Position numbers and translations under genes: made by a program. The notes below the pieces were generated by a model, which was given only the letters and a program-made list of their open reading frames with translations, was not told where the DNA came from and did not search any database. A stretch of DNA of 64,000 nucleotides from NCBI RefSeq assembly GCF_004358205.1, contig NZ_SMYO01000002.1, positions 186,001-250,000 of the forward strand, read 5' to 3'. This DNA is from Bacillus salipaludis (GTDB lineage: Bacteria > Bacillota > Bacilli > Bacillales_B > DSM-18226). The first letter of the stretch is position 1. The number at the start of each line of letters is the position of its first letter. Positions 46,053-56,505 of the stretch are shown piece after piece.

Positions 46053-47357
46053 TTGGAAAAGATTATCGTCCGCGGCGGACAAAGGCTTCATGGAACGGTG
46101 AAAGTAGAAGGTGCAAAGAATGCCGTTTTGCCTGTTATCGCTGCAACATTATTAGCAAGTGATGGAAAAAGTGTAATTCGTGATGTACCTACACTCTCCG
46201 ATGTATACACAATTAATGAAGTATTACGTAATCTAAACGCTGAAGTAGTGTTTGAAAATAATACAGTTGTCGTTGATGCATCCAGAGTGTTAAAAGAGGA
46301 AGCGCCTTTCGAATATGTTCGGAAGATGCGTGCGTCTGTCCTTGTAATGGGATCATTATTAGCCCGAAATGGCCGGGCTCGGGTAGCTTTGCCTGGCGGC
46401 TGTGCCATCGGATCCCGCCCAATTGATCAGCATCTTAAAGGCTTTGAAGCCATGGGTGCAAAGGTTAAGGTTGGAAATGGCTTTATCGAGGCGGAGGTTG
46501 ATGGCCGCTTAAGAGGTGCAAAGATTTACTTGGACTTCCCAAGTGTTGGTGCAACAGAAAACATTATGATGGCGGCATCGCTAGCGGTTGGAACGACCGT
46601 CATCGAAAACGTCGCAAAAGAACCAGAAATCGTCGATTTGGCAAACTTCTTGAACAAAATGGGCGCAAAGGTAAGAGGCGCCGGAACAGGCACGCTTCGT
46701 ATTGAGGGTGTCGATCGTTTATTTGGGGCAGATCATAACATTATTCCTGACCGAATCGAGGCAGGTACGTTCATGGTGGCTGCGGCGATTACCGGCGGAA
46801 ATGTGCTTGTTCGAGGAGCAGTTCCAGAGCACTTGTCTTCTTTGATTGCCAAAATGGAAGAGATGGGTGTTAAGATTATAGAAGAATTTGACGGAGTTCG
46901 TGTCATTGGACCAGAGCGCTTGAAGTCAGTCGACATTAAAACGATGCCGCATCCAGGTTTTCCAACGGATATGCAGTCGCAAATGATGGCGTTATTGCTT
47001 CGCGCAGAAGGTACTTCGATGATTACGGAAACGGTTTTTGAAAATCGCTTCATGCATGTGGAGGAATTCCGCAGAATGAACGCTGATATTAAGATTGAAG
47101 GACGTTCGGTTATTTTAAATGGCCTGTCTAATTTACAGGGCGCCGAGGTGTCTGCAACCGATCTTCGTGCAGCAGCAGCCTTGATTTTGACTGGCTTAGT
47201 TGCAGATGGTGTGACACGTGTGACCGAATTGAAGCATTTAGACCGTGGATATGTAGATTTCCATGAGAAGCTAGCTGCATTAGGTGCAGATATCGAGCGT
47301 GTGAAAGAAGAAGATGAGATTTATATCGAGAAATTAATTTCGGATATGAATGCTTAA
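46053..47357 (+). CDS. murA: UDP-N-acetylglucosamine 1-carboxyvinyltransferase MurA (MurAA)
   Basis: 434 residues; first committed step of peptidoglycan synthesis, adding enolpyruvate from PEP to UDP-GlcNAc. The catalytic Cys117 sits in [11 protein letters not shown] (the fosfomycin target). [10 protein letters not shown] near residue 22 and the C-terminal [21 protein letters not shown] are typical. The start is TTG with GGAGGGG upstream. Followed by a terminator at 47505. Confidence 0.95.
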   Translation: MEKIIVRGGQRLHGTVKVEGAKNAVLPVIAATLLASDGKSVIRDVPTLSDVYTINEVLRNLNAEVVFENNTVVVDASRVLKEEAPFEYVRKMRASVLVMGSLLARNGRARVALPGGCAIGSRPIDQHLKGFEAMGAKVKVGNGFIEAEVDGRLRGAKIYLDFPSVGATENIMMAASLAVGTTVIENVAKEPEIVDLANFLNKMGAKVRGAGTGTLRIEGVDRLFGADHNIIPDRIEAGTFMVAAAITGGNVLVRGAVPEHLSSLIAKMEEMGVKIIEEFDGVRVIGPERLKSVDIKTMPHPGFPTDMQSQMMALLLRAEGTSMITETVFENRFMHVEEFRRMNADIKIEGRSVILNGLSNLQGAEVSATDLRAAAALILTGLVADGVTRVTELKHLDRGYVDFHEKLAALGADIERVKEEDEIYIEKLISDMNA

Positions 47358-47504
47358 TTTTTAGTGGGAGTCGCTGTTGTGAGTGTGGTTGTGGTAAGAT
47401 TGTGAACTATTCACAATGGTGACAGGCACTATTGTTTAGGCACTTGAGTGAGAATCAAGGATCAGCGGTATGTGAAGAGTGCCTGGAAATGAATAAATAC
47501 GGGT

Positions 47505-47556
47505 AAACCGGAGAAAGTGGCTGTCTGATGTCCGACAGGTGCATTCTTCGGTTTTT
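47505..47556 (+). terminator. Terminator after murA
   Basis: AAACCGGAGAA (47505-47515) pairs with TTCTTCGGTTT (47544-47554, one G-U), with an inner CTGTC/GACAG stem, followed by TTGC and TTTT. Confidence 0.7.
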
Positions 47557-47601
47557 GCTTTTTGAGAGCTTTTAATCAAGTCCAAATTTAATCATTTAAA
47601 A

Positions 47602-47631
47602 GTCATAAATGCTTGTCCACCTCCATATGAT
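47602..47631 (+). promoter_or_regulatory. Putative sigma-E promoter of spoIID
   Basis: GTCATAAA (47602-47609), 14-bp spacer, CATATGAT (47624-47631). Both boxes fit the mother-cell sigma-E pattern (ATA-type -35, CATAnnnT -10), and spoIID is a known sigma-E gene in B. subtilis. The leader to the start is ~135 bp. Confidence 0.55.
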
Positions 47632-47771
47632 GAAATGAGTAAGATAGGTACAGGGGACTGTTTAGCGTTGCCTTGCGAAAGGGAAATCTATGTCCATTCC
47701 ACACGGACAAAAATGCTGAAAAGTCCACGGACGGTGCCTGTCACCATAAATTTCACACTGGAGGCACTTTC

Positions 47772-48800
47772 ATGAAAAATTTCAAACCACTCATCGTACT
47801 AGCGTCTATTCTATTTGCCGTGACTTTGCTTATCCCCGCGGTTCTGGTGTTGCCGTTTGCGCAAGGTGAGGCAAATGGGAAACTGGGCGAGGATCTAACA
47901 AAGGCCAAGGCAAAGGAAACTTCGACCGTGTCTGCAGATTCTGCGGTGGAAGTGTCGGTCTACCGTGCAGCGAAGGAAAAAATTGAAACGGTACCGCTTG
48001 AGAATTATCTTGTTGGAGTTGTGGCAGCGGAAATGCCTGCAGATTTCAAGGAAGAAGCCCTTAAGGCTCAGGCTTTAACCGCAAGGACATATATTGTGGA
48101 GAGATTGAGGAGTAAAAAGCCTCTTGGTGTTCCAAAGGGTGCAGAGGTAACAGATACTCAGATGCATCAGGTGTACAAAAGCGATGATGAGCTGAAGCGA
48201 GAGTGGGGAATGGATTATTCTTGGAAGAAGAAAAAGGTACTTGAGGCAGTCAGGGCGACCAGCGGCCAGATTATTACATATAAAGGCGAGCCCATCGATG
48301 CTTCCTTTTTCTCCACTAGTAATGGCTACACGGAAAATTCCGAGGATTATTGGCCGGACGCCTACCCATATCTACGCAGTGTTGCAAGCCCGTGGGATAA
48401 AAATTCACCGAAATTCTATAACCAACAGGTGGTCTCTGTAGCACAATTTCAGGCGAAGCTAGGTGTGCAGCTTGGGTCTGGATCAACGATTGGAAAAATT
48501 ATTGACCGGACGGCGGGGCATCGTGTTGGGAAAGTTGATTTTAATGGGAAAATTCTAACCGGTAAAGATATCCGCGATAAGTTGGATTTAAAGTCGTCTG
48601 ATTTCACGTGGAGCCGTAAGGGCGACAATATCATTATTGCGACCAAAGGTTTTGGCCACGGTGTCGGAATGAGCCAATACGGAGCGAACGGAATGGCGGC
48701 GGAGGGCAAAGATTATAAGCAGATTGTGAAGCACTATTATCAAGGTGTACAGATTACTTCGGCCCAGAATATGTTGGCGACGATTACAGCAGCGAAGTAG
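47772..48800 (+). CDS. spoIID: Stage II sporulation protein D (SpoIID)
   Basis: 342 residues. An N-terminal membrane anchor (residues 5-30) is followed by the SpoIID/LytB domain: [34 protein letters not shown] (catalytic Glu in AAEMP), [28 protein letters not shown] and [17 protein letters not shown]. It is the lytic transglycosylase of the engulfment complex SpoIID/M/P. ATG 47772 follows GGAGG. It directly follows murA as in B. subtilis. Confidence 0.94.
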   Translation: MKNFKPLIVLASILFAVTLLIPAVLVLPFAQGEANGKLGEDLTKAKAKETSTVSADSAVEVSVYRAAKEKIETVPLENYLVGVVAAEMPADFKEEALKAQALTARTYIVERLRSKKPLGVPKGAEVTDTQMHQVYKSDDELKREWGMDYSWKKKKVLEAVRATSGQIITYKGEPIDASFFSTSNGYTENSEDYWPDAYPYLRSVASPWDKNSPKFYNQQVVSVAQFQAKLGVQLGSGSTIGKIIDRTAGHRVGKVDFNGKILTGKDIRDKLDLKSSDFTWSRKGDNIIIATKGFGHGVGMSQYGANGMAAEGKDYKQIVKHYYQGVQITSAQNMLATITAAK

Positions 48801-48813
48801 TGGGGATTGGGGG

Positions 48814-48845
48814 AGCCAGGCAAATATTTGTCTGGCTTTTTTTGT
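48814..48845 (+). terminator. Terminator after spoIID (first of four related hairpins)
   Basis: AGCCAGGCAAA (48814-48824) pairs with TTTGTCTGGCT, followed by TTTTTTTGTG. Similar AGCCAGGC...GCCTGGCTTTTT hairpins recur at ~49035, 49241 and 49426. Confidence 0.88.
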
Positions 48846-48870
48846 GTTGTGGTTGGGGAGAGGGGAGTTT

Positions 48871-48943
48871 GGAACATAAATCCAGGTCAATGGAACATAA
48901 ACAAGGTGAATCGGAACATAAAATGAATGCAATTGAACATAAG
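48871..48943. repeat. GGAACATAAA array, 21-bp period, four copies
   Basis: GGAACATAAA starts at 48871, 48892, 48913 and (as TGAACATAAG) 48934: exact 21-bp spacing with unrelated 11-bp spacers. Degraded copies recur in the later units. Confidence 0.85.
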
Positions 48944-49468
48944 TTGGAGATCCCATTGATAAAGGTAATTAAAGAGGGTGGGGATCAACGAGAAATGGTC
49001 TTCTAGATTAAAAATGGGGAGGGAAAATGAGTTGAGCCAGGCAGGTGCCTGGCTTTTTGAAAGGAAAAAAGTTGATGGGAACATATAATGGTGGAGTTAG
49101 AACATAAATGAGGTGAATCGGAGCATAAAATGAATGCAATGGAATATAAGTTGGAGATCCCATTGATAAAGGTAATTAAAGAGGGTGGGATCAACGAGAA
49201 AAGGTCTTCTGGATTAGAAATGGGGGAGGAAAGTGACCTGAGCCAGGCATGCGCCTGGCTTTTTGAAAGGAAAAAAGTTGATGGGAACATATAATGGTGG
49301 AGTTGGAACCTAAAATGAATGCAATGGAAAATAAGTTGGAGATCCCATTGAAAAAGGTAATTAAAAAGGGTGGGATCAACGAGAAAAGGCCTTCTGGATT
49401 AGAAATGGGGGAGGAAAGTGACCTGAGCCAGGCATGCGCCTGGCTTTTTGAATGGAAAATAGTCGATT

Positions 49469-49520
49469 GGAACATATAGCGACACGAATGGAACATAAAC
49501 CAATTGAAATGGAACATAAA
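49469..49520. repeat. GGAACATAAA array, 21-bp period, three copies
   Basis: GGAACATATA at 49469, GGAACATAAA at 49490 and 49511, again exactly 21 bp apart, at the end of the repeat-filled gap before the NERD gene. Confidence 0.82.
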
Positions 49521-49640
49521 TAAGAGTCCTTTGAAAAACTAACCTCAAACCGACACAAATTTGTCATTGAAATAAAGCGATTTTTGCAGGGAAACTCATA
49601 ACAAAGAAGAAATAATACAAAAAATGAAAGGAAGATGCTT

Positions 49641-50660
49641 ATGATCCTAAAACCATGCACAATTCCCCCAATCATTCCTAGACTTGAGGCCTTGATTAGA
49701 GGACTACCTTCAGATTCCCCAACATTGCCGGAAATTCTCCAAGAATATAGTAGTAAAATGAGAGGGTATAAAGGGGAGAAGTCACTAGTTTTCTATTTAA
49801 GTCAGCTCTCTATGAAAAAATATGATATCATCCACGACCTCCGCCTCTTCGATGGAGAATACTATTTTCAAATTGATATTCTGATTTTATGTACCTCATT
49901 CTTCCTCGTCCTTGAAGTAAAAAATAGGGGTGGTGAAATTATTTTCGAAAGGAATTTTAACCAAACCACGCTTAAACAAAACAATAAAAGGACCAGAATA
50001 AAGAACCCGGTCCTACAGGCCAAGACACAGGCGCGGAAGCTGAGGAAATGGTTAGAGGACCGTAATCATCCAGTACCGCCGACTATGTACCTTTTTGTAA
50101 ACAGTAAAGAAGAAACGGTCATCATCACGGACACCAATAATTACGAGATTAATCGGAATATCTGCAATAGCGAAGGTCTGCTTGGCAAAATTGAACTGAT
50201 CGAAAACAGTTGTCAGGAAAGAATGGAGGCAAAGGATTTAAAGAAAATCACGGGCCTATTACTTGCGAACCATGTTCCGGATGATCCAGATATCCTTGAA
50301 AAATTCAAGATTTCCCCCAAAGAACTTCTTTCAGGAGTACGCTGCCCCAACTGTCATACACGTCCAATGATTTATCAAAGAGGTATTTGGTATTGCCGAG
50401 ATTGCGGGAAAAAGTCTAAAGATACCCATGTTCAACTTATCAACGATTATTTCCTTCTGATTAAACCCACGATCACAAACGCTGAACTATGTGCGCTTCT
50501 ACATATTTCATCCCGTAAAGTGGCTTATACGATTCTAACTTCCATGAATTTACCTTTTAATGGGGCAAACAAGGGGCGAGTCTATTATGCTCCCACAAGC
50601 CCCAGTACCTTCCGCAATCCGGCAAACCTTCCCTTAAACAAAGCACCATGCACAAAATAG
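49641..50660 (+). CDS. NERD-domain protein with zinc ribbon
   Basis: 339 residues. NERD (nuclease-related) domain at ~40-160 with FDGEYYFQIDILILCTSFFLVLEVKNRGG, i.e. the D...E-x-K arrangement of the PD-(D/E)xK fold. A C-terminal zinc ribbon follows (CPNCHTRPMIYQRGIWYCRDCG, ~residues 238-259), then a small helical domain. Role unknown; NERD proteins are thought to act on nucleic acids. ATG 49641 is 8 bases from AAGGA; ATG 49635 is too close. The 3' end overlaps the convergent VanZ gene by 76 bp. Confidence 0.78.
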   Translation: MILKPCTIPPIIPRLEALIRGLPSDSPTLPEILQEYSSKMRGYKGEKSLVFYLSQLSMKKYDIIHDLRLFDGEYYFQIDILILCTSFFLVLEVKNRGGEIIFERNFNQTTLKQNNKRTRIKNPVLQAKTQARKLRKWLEDRNHPVPPTMYLFVNSKEETVIITDTNNYEINRNICNSEGLLGKIELIENSCQERMEAKDLKKITGLLLANHVPDDPDILEKFKISPKELLSGVRCPNCHTRPMIYQRGIWYCRDCGKKSKDTHVQLINDYFLLIKPTITNAELCALLHISSRKVAYTILTSMNLPFNGANKGRVYYAPTSPSTFRNPANLPLNKAPCTK

Positions 50661-51007
50661 AAGCAAACCCCAATCCCGACAAAGTCTTTAAATAGATCAA
50701 AAAACGAGGCAGAGCGGGTCGGATTGAACGATTGATGAATCTCGTCGCTGATGCCGTAAAGCGCAGCAAACACCGCACAGGCTATATTCAACCGCACACT
50801 CAAACTGGATCGGCGCGTCAAAAACGCCAACACTAGTAAAACATACAAAATCGCAAACTCAACCAAGTGCAGCGACTCCTTAATCGTGTTATCGAGACTC
50901 TCCTTGGGCAGGGTGACAAAATGATCCGAAGAAAAACTCGACTGGATCCAAATCACCGCCATATAAGCAATGGGCAGCAAACGGAGCACCCACTTAAAAA
51001 ACTTCAT
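50585..51007 (-). CDS. VanZ-like family membrane protein
   Basis: 140 residues with four hydrophobic segments (~7-22, 48-66, 75-95, 110-130). Conserved VanZ-like features are SLHLVEFAILYVLLVLAF and YGISDEIHQSFNPTRSASFFDLFKDFVGI (the DE-HQ-F-P-R pattern). The founding VanZ gives teicoplanin resistance; most family members have no known role. ATG 51007 follows GGTGGA. It overlaps the NERD gene tail to tail. Confidence 0.82.
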   Translation of the reverse strand: MKFFKWVLRLLPIAYMAVIWIQSSFSSDHFVTLPKESLDNTIKESLHLVEFAILYVLLVLAFLTRRSSLSVRLNIACAVFAALYGISDEIHQSFNPTRSASFFDLFKDFVGIGVCFYFVHGALFKGRFAGLRKVLGLVGA

Positions 51008-51078
51008 AAAAGAATTCCACCTTTCCATGCATAAAAACAAAACCCTTGACAAAAACTAAAAAAATTTTTCCACCTCGT

Positions 51079-51108
51079 GTATATAATTCTACTTATCTGT
51101 TCAGAATG
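51079..51108 (+). promoter_or_regulatory. Possible sigma-F promoter of spoIIQ
   Basis: GTATA (51079-51083), 15-bp spacer, GTTCAGAATG (51099-51108). It keeps key sigma-F positions but lacks the second G of GG. spoIIQ is a forespore sigma-F gene in B. subtilis. Confidence 0.35.
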
Positions 51109-51126
51109 ATTGCTGAGGTGATGAAA

Positions 51127-51990
51127 ATGAGAGAGGAAGAAAACAAACGATCTTCTCAGAAAAGCTTTTTCAAAAAGCGTTGGGTATTTCCAGCCATTTA
51201 TATCGCAAGTGCAGCAATCATTCTGACCGGTGTACTTTGGTACACGAACCTTACCAGTTCGACTAAAGACAACAAAGCTACAGACATCGCTCAGAAAAAA
51301 TTCAACGAACCATCTGTTGAAGTCAACAAAGCAATGGAAAACTTTAAAATGCCAGTGGCAAATTCCGACACCGCCGTTATAGAAAAGAAATTCTATGATT
51401 TCAAAGCGAGCAAGGAAGAGCAAGTCGCAGCATTAGTTCATTACAACAATCAATACGTTCCAAACACCGGTATCGACATCACGATGAAAAACGGGGAAAC
51501 ATTTGATGTAGTTGCTGCCTTAAGTGGAACAGTTACAAAAGTAAACGAAGATGCTACTTTAGGTAACGTCATTGAAATCGAACATGAAAAAGGGGTAGTA
51601 ACCCAATATTCATCCGTTAATGACATGAAGGTCAAGGTTGGCGAGCAAGTGAAACAAGGCGAAGTCATTGCCAAAGCTGGACAAAGCCTATTCAATGAAA
51701 AAGCTGGTACCCATGTACACTTTGAAATCCGCAAAGATGATGTTCCAGTCAATCCTGATAACTATTTTAACAAAACGTTAAGCGCGTTACAGGAAGAAAA
51801 CACAACACCAGCAGCGGACACAACAGAAAAAGTAACGGAAGATAAAGCTAACAATCAAAAGATCGATGACAGCACGAAAACTCCAGACGATCAAAAGATT
51901 GATGACAGCACAAACACTCAAGATGACCAAGGCACATCTTCTGAAGAAGATGGCACACCATCTGACAGCTCTTCCGACACAAATTCATAA
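51127..51990 (+). CDS. spoIIQ: Stage II sporulation protein Q (SpoIIQ)
   Basis: 287 residues. Membrane anchor at ~22-40 (VFPAIYIASAAIILTGVLW), then a LytM/M23 peptidase-like domain (~110-220). The first zinc ligand His is replaced (NTGIDI instead of HxGxD), while THVHFEIRKDDVPVNPDNYF is retained, so it is a degenerate, probably inactive peptidase as in B. subtilis. It binds SpoIIIAH in the engulfment channel. The last ~60 residues are an acidic Asp/Ser/Thr tail with DDSTKTPDDQKIDDSTNTQ. ATG 51127 suits GAGGTG. Confidence 0.9.
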   Translation: MREEENKRSSQKSFFKKRWVFPAIYIASAAIILTGVLWYTNLTSSTKDNKATDIAQKKFNEPSVEVNKAMENFKMPVANSDTAVIEKKFYDFKASKEEQVAALVHYNNQYVPNTGIDITMKNGETFDVVAALSGTVTKVNEDATLGNVIEIEHEKGVVTQYSSVNDMKVKVGEQVKQGEVIAKAGQSLFNEKAGTHVHFEIRKDDVPVNPDNYFNKTLSALQEENTTPAADTTEKVTEDKANNQKIDDSTKTPDDQKIDDSTNTQDDQGTSSEEDGTPSDSSSDTNS

Positions 51991-52000
51991 TATTGGAACT

Positions 52001-52034
52001 GAGGGGAAAGGGGAATAAACTTTCCTCTTTTTTG
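52001..52034 (+). terminator. Terminator of spoIIQ
   Basis: GAGGGGAAAG pairs imperfectly with CTTTCCTC, followed by TTTTTTGTGTTTTTTTT. Confidence 0.7.
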
Positions 52035-52036
52035 TG

Positions 52037-52128
52037 TTTTTTTTAGAAAGGCTGTGTTAAAGGACAATGTTGATTTTAAACAACGTTGATTGGAGCGGAA
52101 ATCAACAACCAGGTTTAAAAGAGCCTTT
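52037..52128. repeat. Dispersed repeat, short form, copy E
   Basis: Bounded by AAAGGCT (52037-52043) and AGCCTTT (52122-52128). The centre GTTGATT-GGAGCGG-AAATCAAC lies at 52085-52106. Like copy D it has a single TGGAGCGGAA and lacks the core of the long form. Confidence 0.78.
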
Positions 52129-52269
52129 AGAAAAAGGAACCTAGTGCGGCTTCCAAGATGAGGGTAGTCCTTAACATAGCCTCAGCTCCTTTTTCCTTTT
52201 TTCACCTCCTAAAAATTGGTCGGGAGCTCCCTTCGATGGTAAAATAATAGAAAAAAGGGGGGAGTATCC

Positions 52270-54264
52270 GTGAAAAAACTAATCGGGGTGCTGCTGCTTG
52301 GATTCGTAATCATCCTTGCCGGCTGCAACAAAGAACCGGCGCCGCAGGACCGATTTGCTGCATACATAAAATTATGGAACCAACAAAAGTTTGACCAAAT
52401 GTATGATTACCTTTCAACGAGCGCGAAAAAATCCATCTCCAAAGAGGAGTTCACCTCGCGCTATGAAAAGATCTATAAAGACTTGCAAATTACGGACCTC
52501 AAAGTCAATTTCAAAAAGCCGAAAGAAGATAAACAAGCAGATGAAGAGAAAGCAACCTATTCTTTTAATGCCAAGATGAATAGTGTGGCTGGACCGATTA
52601 ACTTCACTTACAAGGCGAAGTTGAAAAAAGAGGAAAAGGACGATAAGAAAAACTGGTACGTCGACTGGAATACAGGGTTCATTTTTCCAAAATTGCAGAA
52701 GGGCGATAAGATTGGTCTCAGCACGACAAGCCCTGAACGCGGGGAAATTCTTGACCGCAATGGCAATGGGCTCGCGGTAAATGGCGATGTGATGGAAGTC
52801 GGTGTCGTTCCTGGCAAGATGGGTGACAAAAAAGCACAGATCGTCGCACAACTGGCGAAGCTGTTAGATATCTCAAAGGAACAGATTGAACAGGATCTTG
52901 GGGCAGGCTGGGTGAAGCCGGAGCTGTTTGTGCCGCTGAGAAGGATTCCGCTTGATGATCATAAGACGATCAATCAGCTGATGAGCATCCAGTCGGTCGT
53001 CACAAAGGATGTGCCAGCACGGATTTATCCATATAAGGAGGCGGCGGCACAGCTCGTTGGTTATGTCGGTGCTATTACCGCGGATGAGTTGAAGGAGCTG
53101 GAGTCGAAGGGCTACACCGCTCAGGATCTTGTTGGGAAGCGCGGCCTCGAGCAGGTGTATGATCAGGAGCTCAAGGGCCAGACAGGTGTGAAGATTACAA
53201 TTAAGAAGAATGGCAAAGAAGAGGTGCTTGCGGAGAAGCCGGTCGAGAACGGCAAGAGGATCAAGCTGACAATTGATGCGGAGCTGCAGGCAAGTATTTA
53301 TGATGAGATGCAGGGCGATGCTGGGACAGCGGGGGCAATGAACCCGACGACAGGGGAAACACTCGCACTCGTGAGCAGTCCGTCGTTTGACCCGAATCAG
53401 GCGTCGCTTGGATTCTCGGCATCCGAGTGGAAGGCACTGCAGAGCAATAAAAAGATGCCGCTGACGACACGCTTTAAACAGACGTATGCACCGGGCTCGG
53501 TGATGAAGCCGATTACGGCGGCGATTGCGCTTGAGAACAAGGCAATCACACCGGGGCAGTCGGTGGCGATAAAAGGGCTGAAATGGCAGAAGAGCAAGTC
53601 ATGGGGCGGCTATTATGTGACACGGGTCCACGAGGCTAGCCCGGTTAATCTTGAAAAAGCATTTGTATACTCCGACAATATTTACTTTGCACAAGCAGCG
53701 CTGAAAACAGGCCGGACGGCGTTTGTGGACGGGTTGAAGAAATTTGGGTTTGAAAAAGAACAAGACTATCCGTTCCCATTGGAAAAGCCGACGATTGGCA
53801 GTCTTGGCAGTGAAATTTCACTAGCCGATTCAGGCTATGGTCAAGGGCAGATTCAGATGAATATCGTGAGTTTGATGGACGCTTATACGCCGCTTGTGAA
53901 CAGTGGCAATATGATCAAGCCAATATTGCTTGCAGGTGATAAGAAGAGCCAGGTGCTTCAGGAGCAGGCGATGACACCGGATGCGGTGGCAACAATTGCA
54001 CCGATGTTACGGAAGGTTGTGACGGACCCAGGCGGAACAGCACGTGCTGCGAATATTCCTGGTTATCCGCTTGCCGGTAAAACGGGGACCGCTGAAATTA
54101 AGCAGAAGCAGGGTGAGCTGGGAACGCAAAATGGCTGGTTCATTGCGTACAATCCGAAGAAACCGAATCTGATGATGGCGATGATGATCGAGAACGTCGA
54201 GAAGCGCGGTGGCTCGCAGGTACCGGTGAAGAAACTGACGAAGGTCTTTAAGATGTGGAAATAG
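52270..54264 (+). CDS. pbpC: Class B penicillin-binding protein, PBP3/PBP2a-like lipoprotein
   Basis: 664 residues. Lipoprotein signal with LAGC lipobox (residues ~16-19), NTF2-like MecA_N domain (~25-145), dimerisation domain (~150-320) and transpeptidase domain (~330-660). The active-site Ser410 is in GSVMKP, the second motif is SDN (YSDNIYFAQ) and the third is KTG (GKTGTAE). It cross-links peptidoglycan outside the membrane; the MecA_N architecture is shared with the low-affinity PBP2a and B. subtilis PBP3. Start GTG behind GGGGGGAG. Confidence 0.9.
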   Translation: MKKLIGVLLLGFVIILAGCNKEPAPQDRFAAYIKLWNQQKFDQMYDYLSTSAKKSISKEEFTSRYEKIYKDLQITDLKVNFKKPKEDKQADEEKATYSFNAKMNSVAGPINFTYKAKLKKEEKDDKKNWYVDWNTGFIFPKLQKGDKIGLSTTSPERGEILDRNGNGLAVNGDVMEVGVVPGKMGDKKAQIVAQLAKLLDISKEQIEQDLGAGWVKPELFVPLRRIPLDDHKTINQLMSIQSVVTKDVPARIYPYKEAAAQLVGYVGAITADELKELESKGYTAQDLVGKRGLEQVYDQELKGQTGVKITIKKNGKEEVLAEKPVENGKRIKLTIDAELQASIYDEMQGDAGTAGAMNPTTGETLALVSSPSFDPNQASLGFSASEWKALQSNKKMPLTTRFKQTYAPGSVMKPITAAIALENKAITPGQSVAIKGLKWQKSKSWGGYYVTRVHEASPVNLEKAFVYSDNIYFAQAALKTGRTAFVDGLKKFGFEKEQDYPFPLEKPTIGSLGSEISLADSGYGQGQIQMNIVSLMDAYTPLVNSGNMIKPILLAGDKKSQVLQEQAMTPDAVATIAPMLRKVVTDPGGTARAANIPGYPLAGKTGTAEIKQKQGELGTQNGWFIAYNPKKPNLMMAMMIENVEKRGGSQVPVKKLTKVFKMWK

Positions 54265-54270
54265 AGCGAA

Positions 54271-54302
54271 AAACCAGGTGGGAAACTGCCTGGTTTTTTT
54301 TA
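54271..54302 (+). terminator. Terminator of the PBP gene
   Basis: AAACCAGG (54271-54278) pairs with CCTGGTTT (54289-54296), followed by TTTTTT. Confidence 0.9.
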
Positions 54303-54451
54303 TTTGAAGATTTATCTAAAGGTGGGAATTTATACCCTCTTCCTACCGGGATGAATTACCCAACTTTTCCCTATTGTATAGAATAATAAATTGATAACTT
54401 TTATAATGAATAAAAAATAGGGAAGTTTTTAACAGTTAAGTAGGTGATTTA

Positions 54452-54781
54452 GTGGGAATTAATGTTCATGCCGCCCATTCCCAGGCCAATAAAATAAGCC
54501 ATTATGCCTCAACACTTCGTGATGTGCAGCAGCATTTAGTAAGGGCAAGAGGCAATTTAAATAATGGCTGGCAAGCGGAGGAAATGTTGTATGTGAATCA
54601 GGCGATCGAGCAAATGAGCCGGGATATGGCGGCTCTGGCCTCCAAATTAGAGGGGATCAGTTCGGATGTAAGGAGCGCCGCAAACGATATTAATCGGGAA
54701 GAAGAAGCGAAGGCAGAGCGAGAGGCGAAAGCAAAAGCTGAAGCGGAGGCAAAAGCGAAGAAAGCACATGACAAAAAGTAA
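54452..54781 (+). CDS. WXG100-like small helical protein, probable T7SS effector partner
   Basis: 109 residues. Two helices surround a central NNGWQAEEM turn (W at ~40), the arrangement of WXG100/ESAT-6-like proteins, but with WQA instead of WxG. The last 30 residues are an Ala/Lys/Glu run (REAKAKAEAEAKAKKAHDKK). It lies 14 bp before the candidate effector, which suggests a targeting partner like the small Lap proteins of LXG effectors. GTG start with TAGGTGATT upstream; AT-rich leader with a TATAAT at 54402. Confidence 0.65.
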   Translation: MGINVHAAHSQANKISHYASTLRDVQQHLVRARGNLNNGWQAEEMLYVNQAIEQMSRDMAALASKLEGISSDVRSAANDINREEEAKAEREAKAKAEAEAKAKKAHDKK

Positions 54782-54795
54782 GGGAGGTGTGAATC

Positions 54796-55959
<1,164 letters not shown>

Positions 55960-55990
55960 GTACATATCAAATGAAGGTTAGGGTTGGAAT

Positions 55991-56326
55991 ATGACACCTG
56001 AAACAGTAAGAGTAATTTTAGATATTGTCGCCTATTATTTTTGTGTCCAAATGTCATTTAGTGCATTGGTATTGGTCATGGGCAGGGTGATCCTGGGTCC
56101 GTATGAAGCATGGGTTTATGAAAACCCGCGAAATCTATTTCAACGTGTGTCCACATTTTGTATGGTCGCTGTACTTGGGGTCGGACCGTACCTCAATAAT
56201 AGATTTATGAAGTTTTCTTGGATCGTCAGAAAGATCCTGCTGCTCATCTCAATCAGTATTTTGTGTGTGGTATGCGTGATTATCTACTATGTAATTAAAA
56301 ATATATTGGAAATGATTTTTTTATAA
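55991..56326 (+). CDS. Small polytopic membrane protein, putative immunity protein
   Basis: 111 residues with about three membrane helices (VRVILDIVAYYFCVQMSFSAL, VSTFCMVAVLGVGPYL, ILLLISISILCVVCVIIYYVI). No family recognised. Position 31 bp after the glycine-zipper protein and its membrane location fit an immunity factor against a membrane-active toxin; this is inference from context. RBS is weak (AAGGTTAGG). Confidence 0.55.
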   Translation: MTPETVRVILDIVAYYFCVQMSFSALVLVMGRVILGPYEAWVYENPRNLFQRVSTFCMVAVLGVGPYLNNRFMKFSWIVRKILLLISISILCVVCVIIYYVIKNILEMIFL

Positions 56327-56350
56327 AAAGATGATGTGAAGCTCTCTTTT

Positions 56351-56473
56351 TTGATTGGAGTGGAAGGTGCGAAGACTCCTGTGGGAGTACGGAGTAGGGG
56401 AGACCCCGCAGGAGCGTAAGCGACGAGGAGGCTCCCCAGACCGCCCACGAACCGCTTGCGCCTGGAGCGGAAA
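56351..56473. repeat. Dispersed repeat, long form, copy C (inside the T7SS locus)
   Basis: About 123 bp with the shared core (GAAGACTCCTGTGGGAGTACGG, GGGGAGACCCCGCAGGAGC, GACGAGGAGGCTCC). The left end has TGGAGTGGAA, the right CTGGAGCGGAA, and the last third (GAACCGCTTGCGCC) differs from A and B. It separates the putative immunity gene from the following gene. Confidence 0.88.
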
Positions 56474-56505
56474 AACAAAGCCAAAAATTAAAGGACTGTG
56501 AAACG

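Larger units (their letters stand above)
47418..47745. repeat. Inverted GGTGACAGGCACC-type motif flanking the murA-spoIID gap
   Basis: GGTGACAGGCAC (47418-47429) and GGTGCCTGTCACC (47733-47745) are inverted copies of one motif, ~300 bp apart. A related palindrome occurs at 63331-63368. Function unknown. Confidence 0.55.
48813..49525. repeat. Tandem ~185-221-bp units, each starting with a terminator hairpin
   Basis: Units begin with GAGCCAGGC at 48813, 49034, 49240 and 49425 (lengths 221, 206, 185, then a partial one). Each carries the AGCCAGGC.../GCCTGGCTTTTT hairpin, ATAAGTTGGAGATCCCATTG and GTGGGATCAACGAGAAA. Units 2 and 3 are nearly identical. No protein is encoded; the open frames here have no RBS. 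The 840-bp gap thus consists almost only of this array. Confidence 0.9.

Noticed and set aside
48871..49520. CRISPR array
   Set aside because: The repeated unit is 10 bp with 11-bp spacers, far too short for CRISPR repeat/spacer sizes, and no cas gene is present.
48800..49675. Several 61-108-residue frames in the gap after spoIID
   Set aside because: They arise from the tandem non-coding units, repeat the same translation several times and lack RBS.
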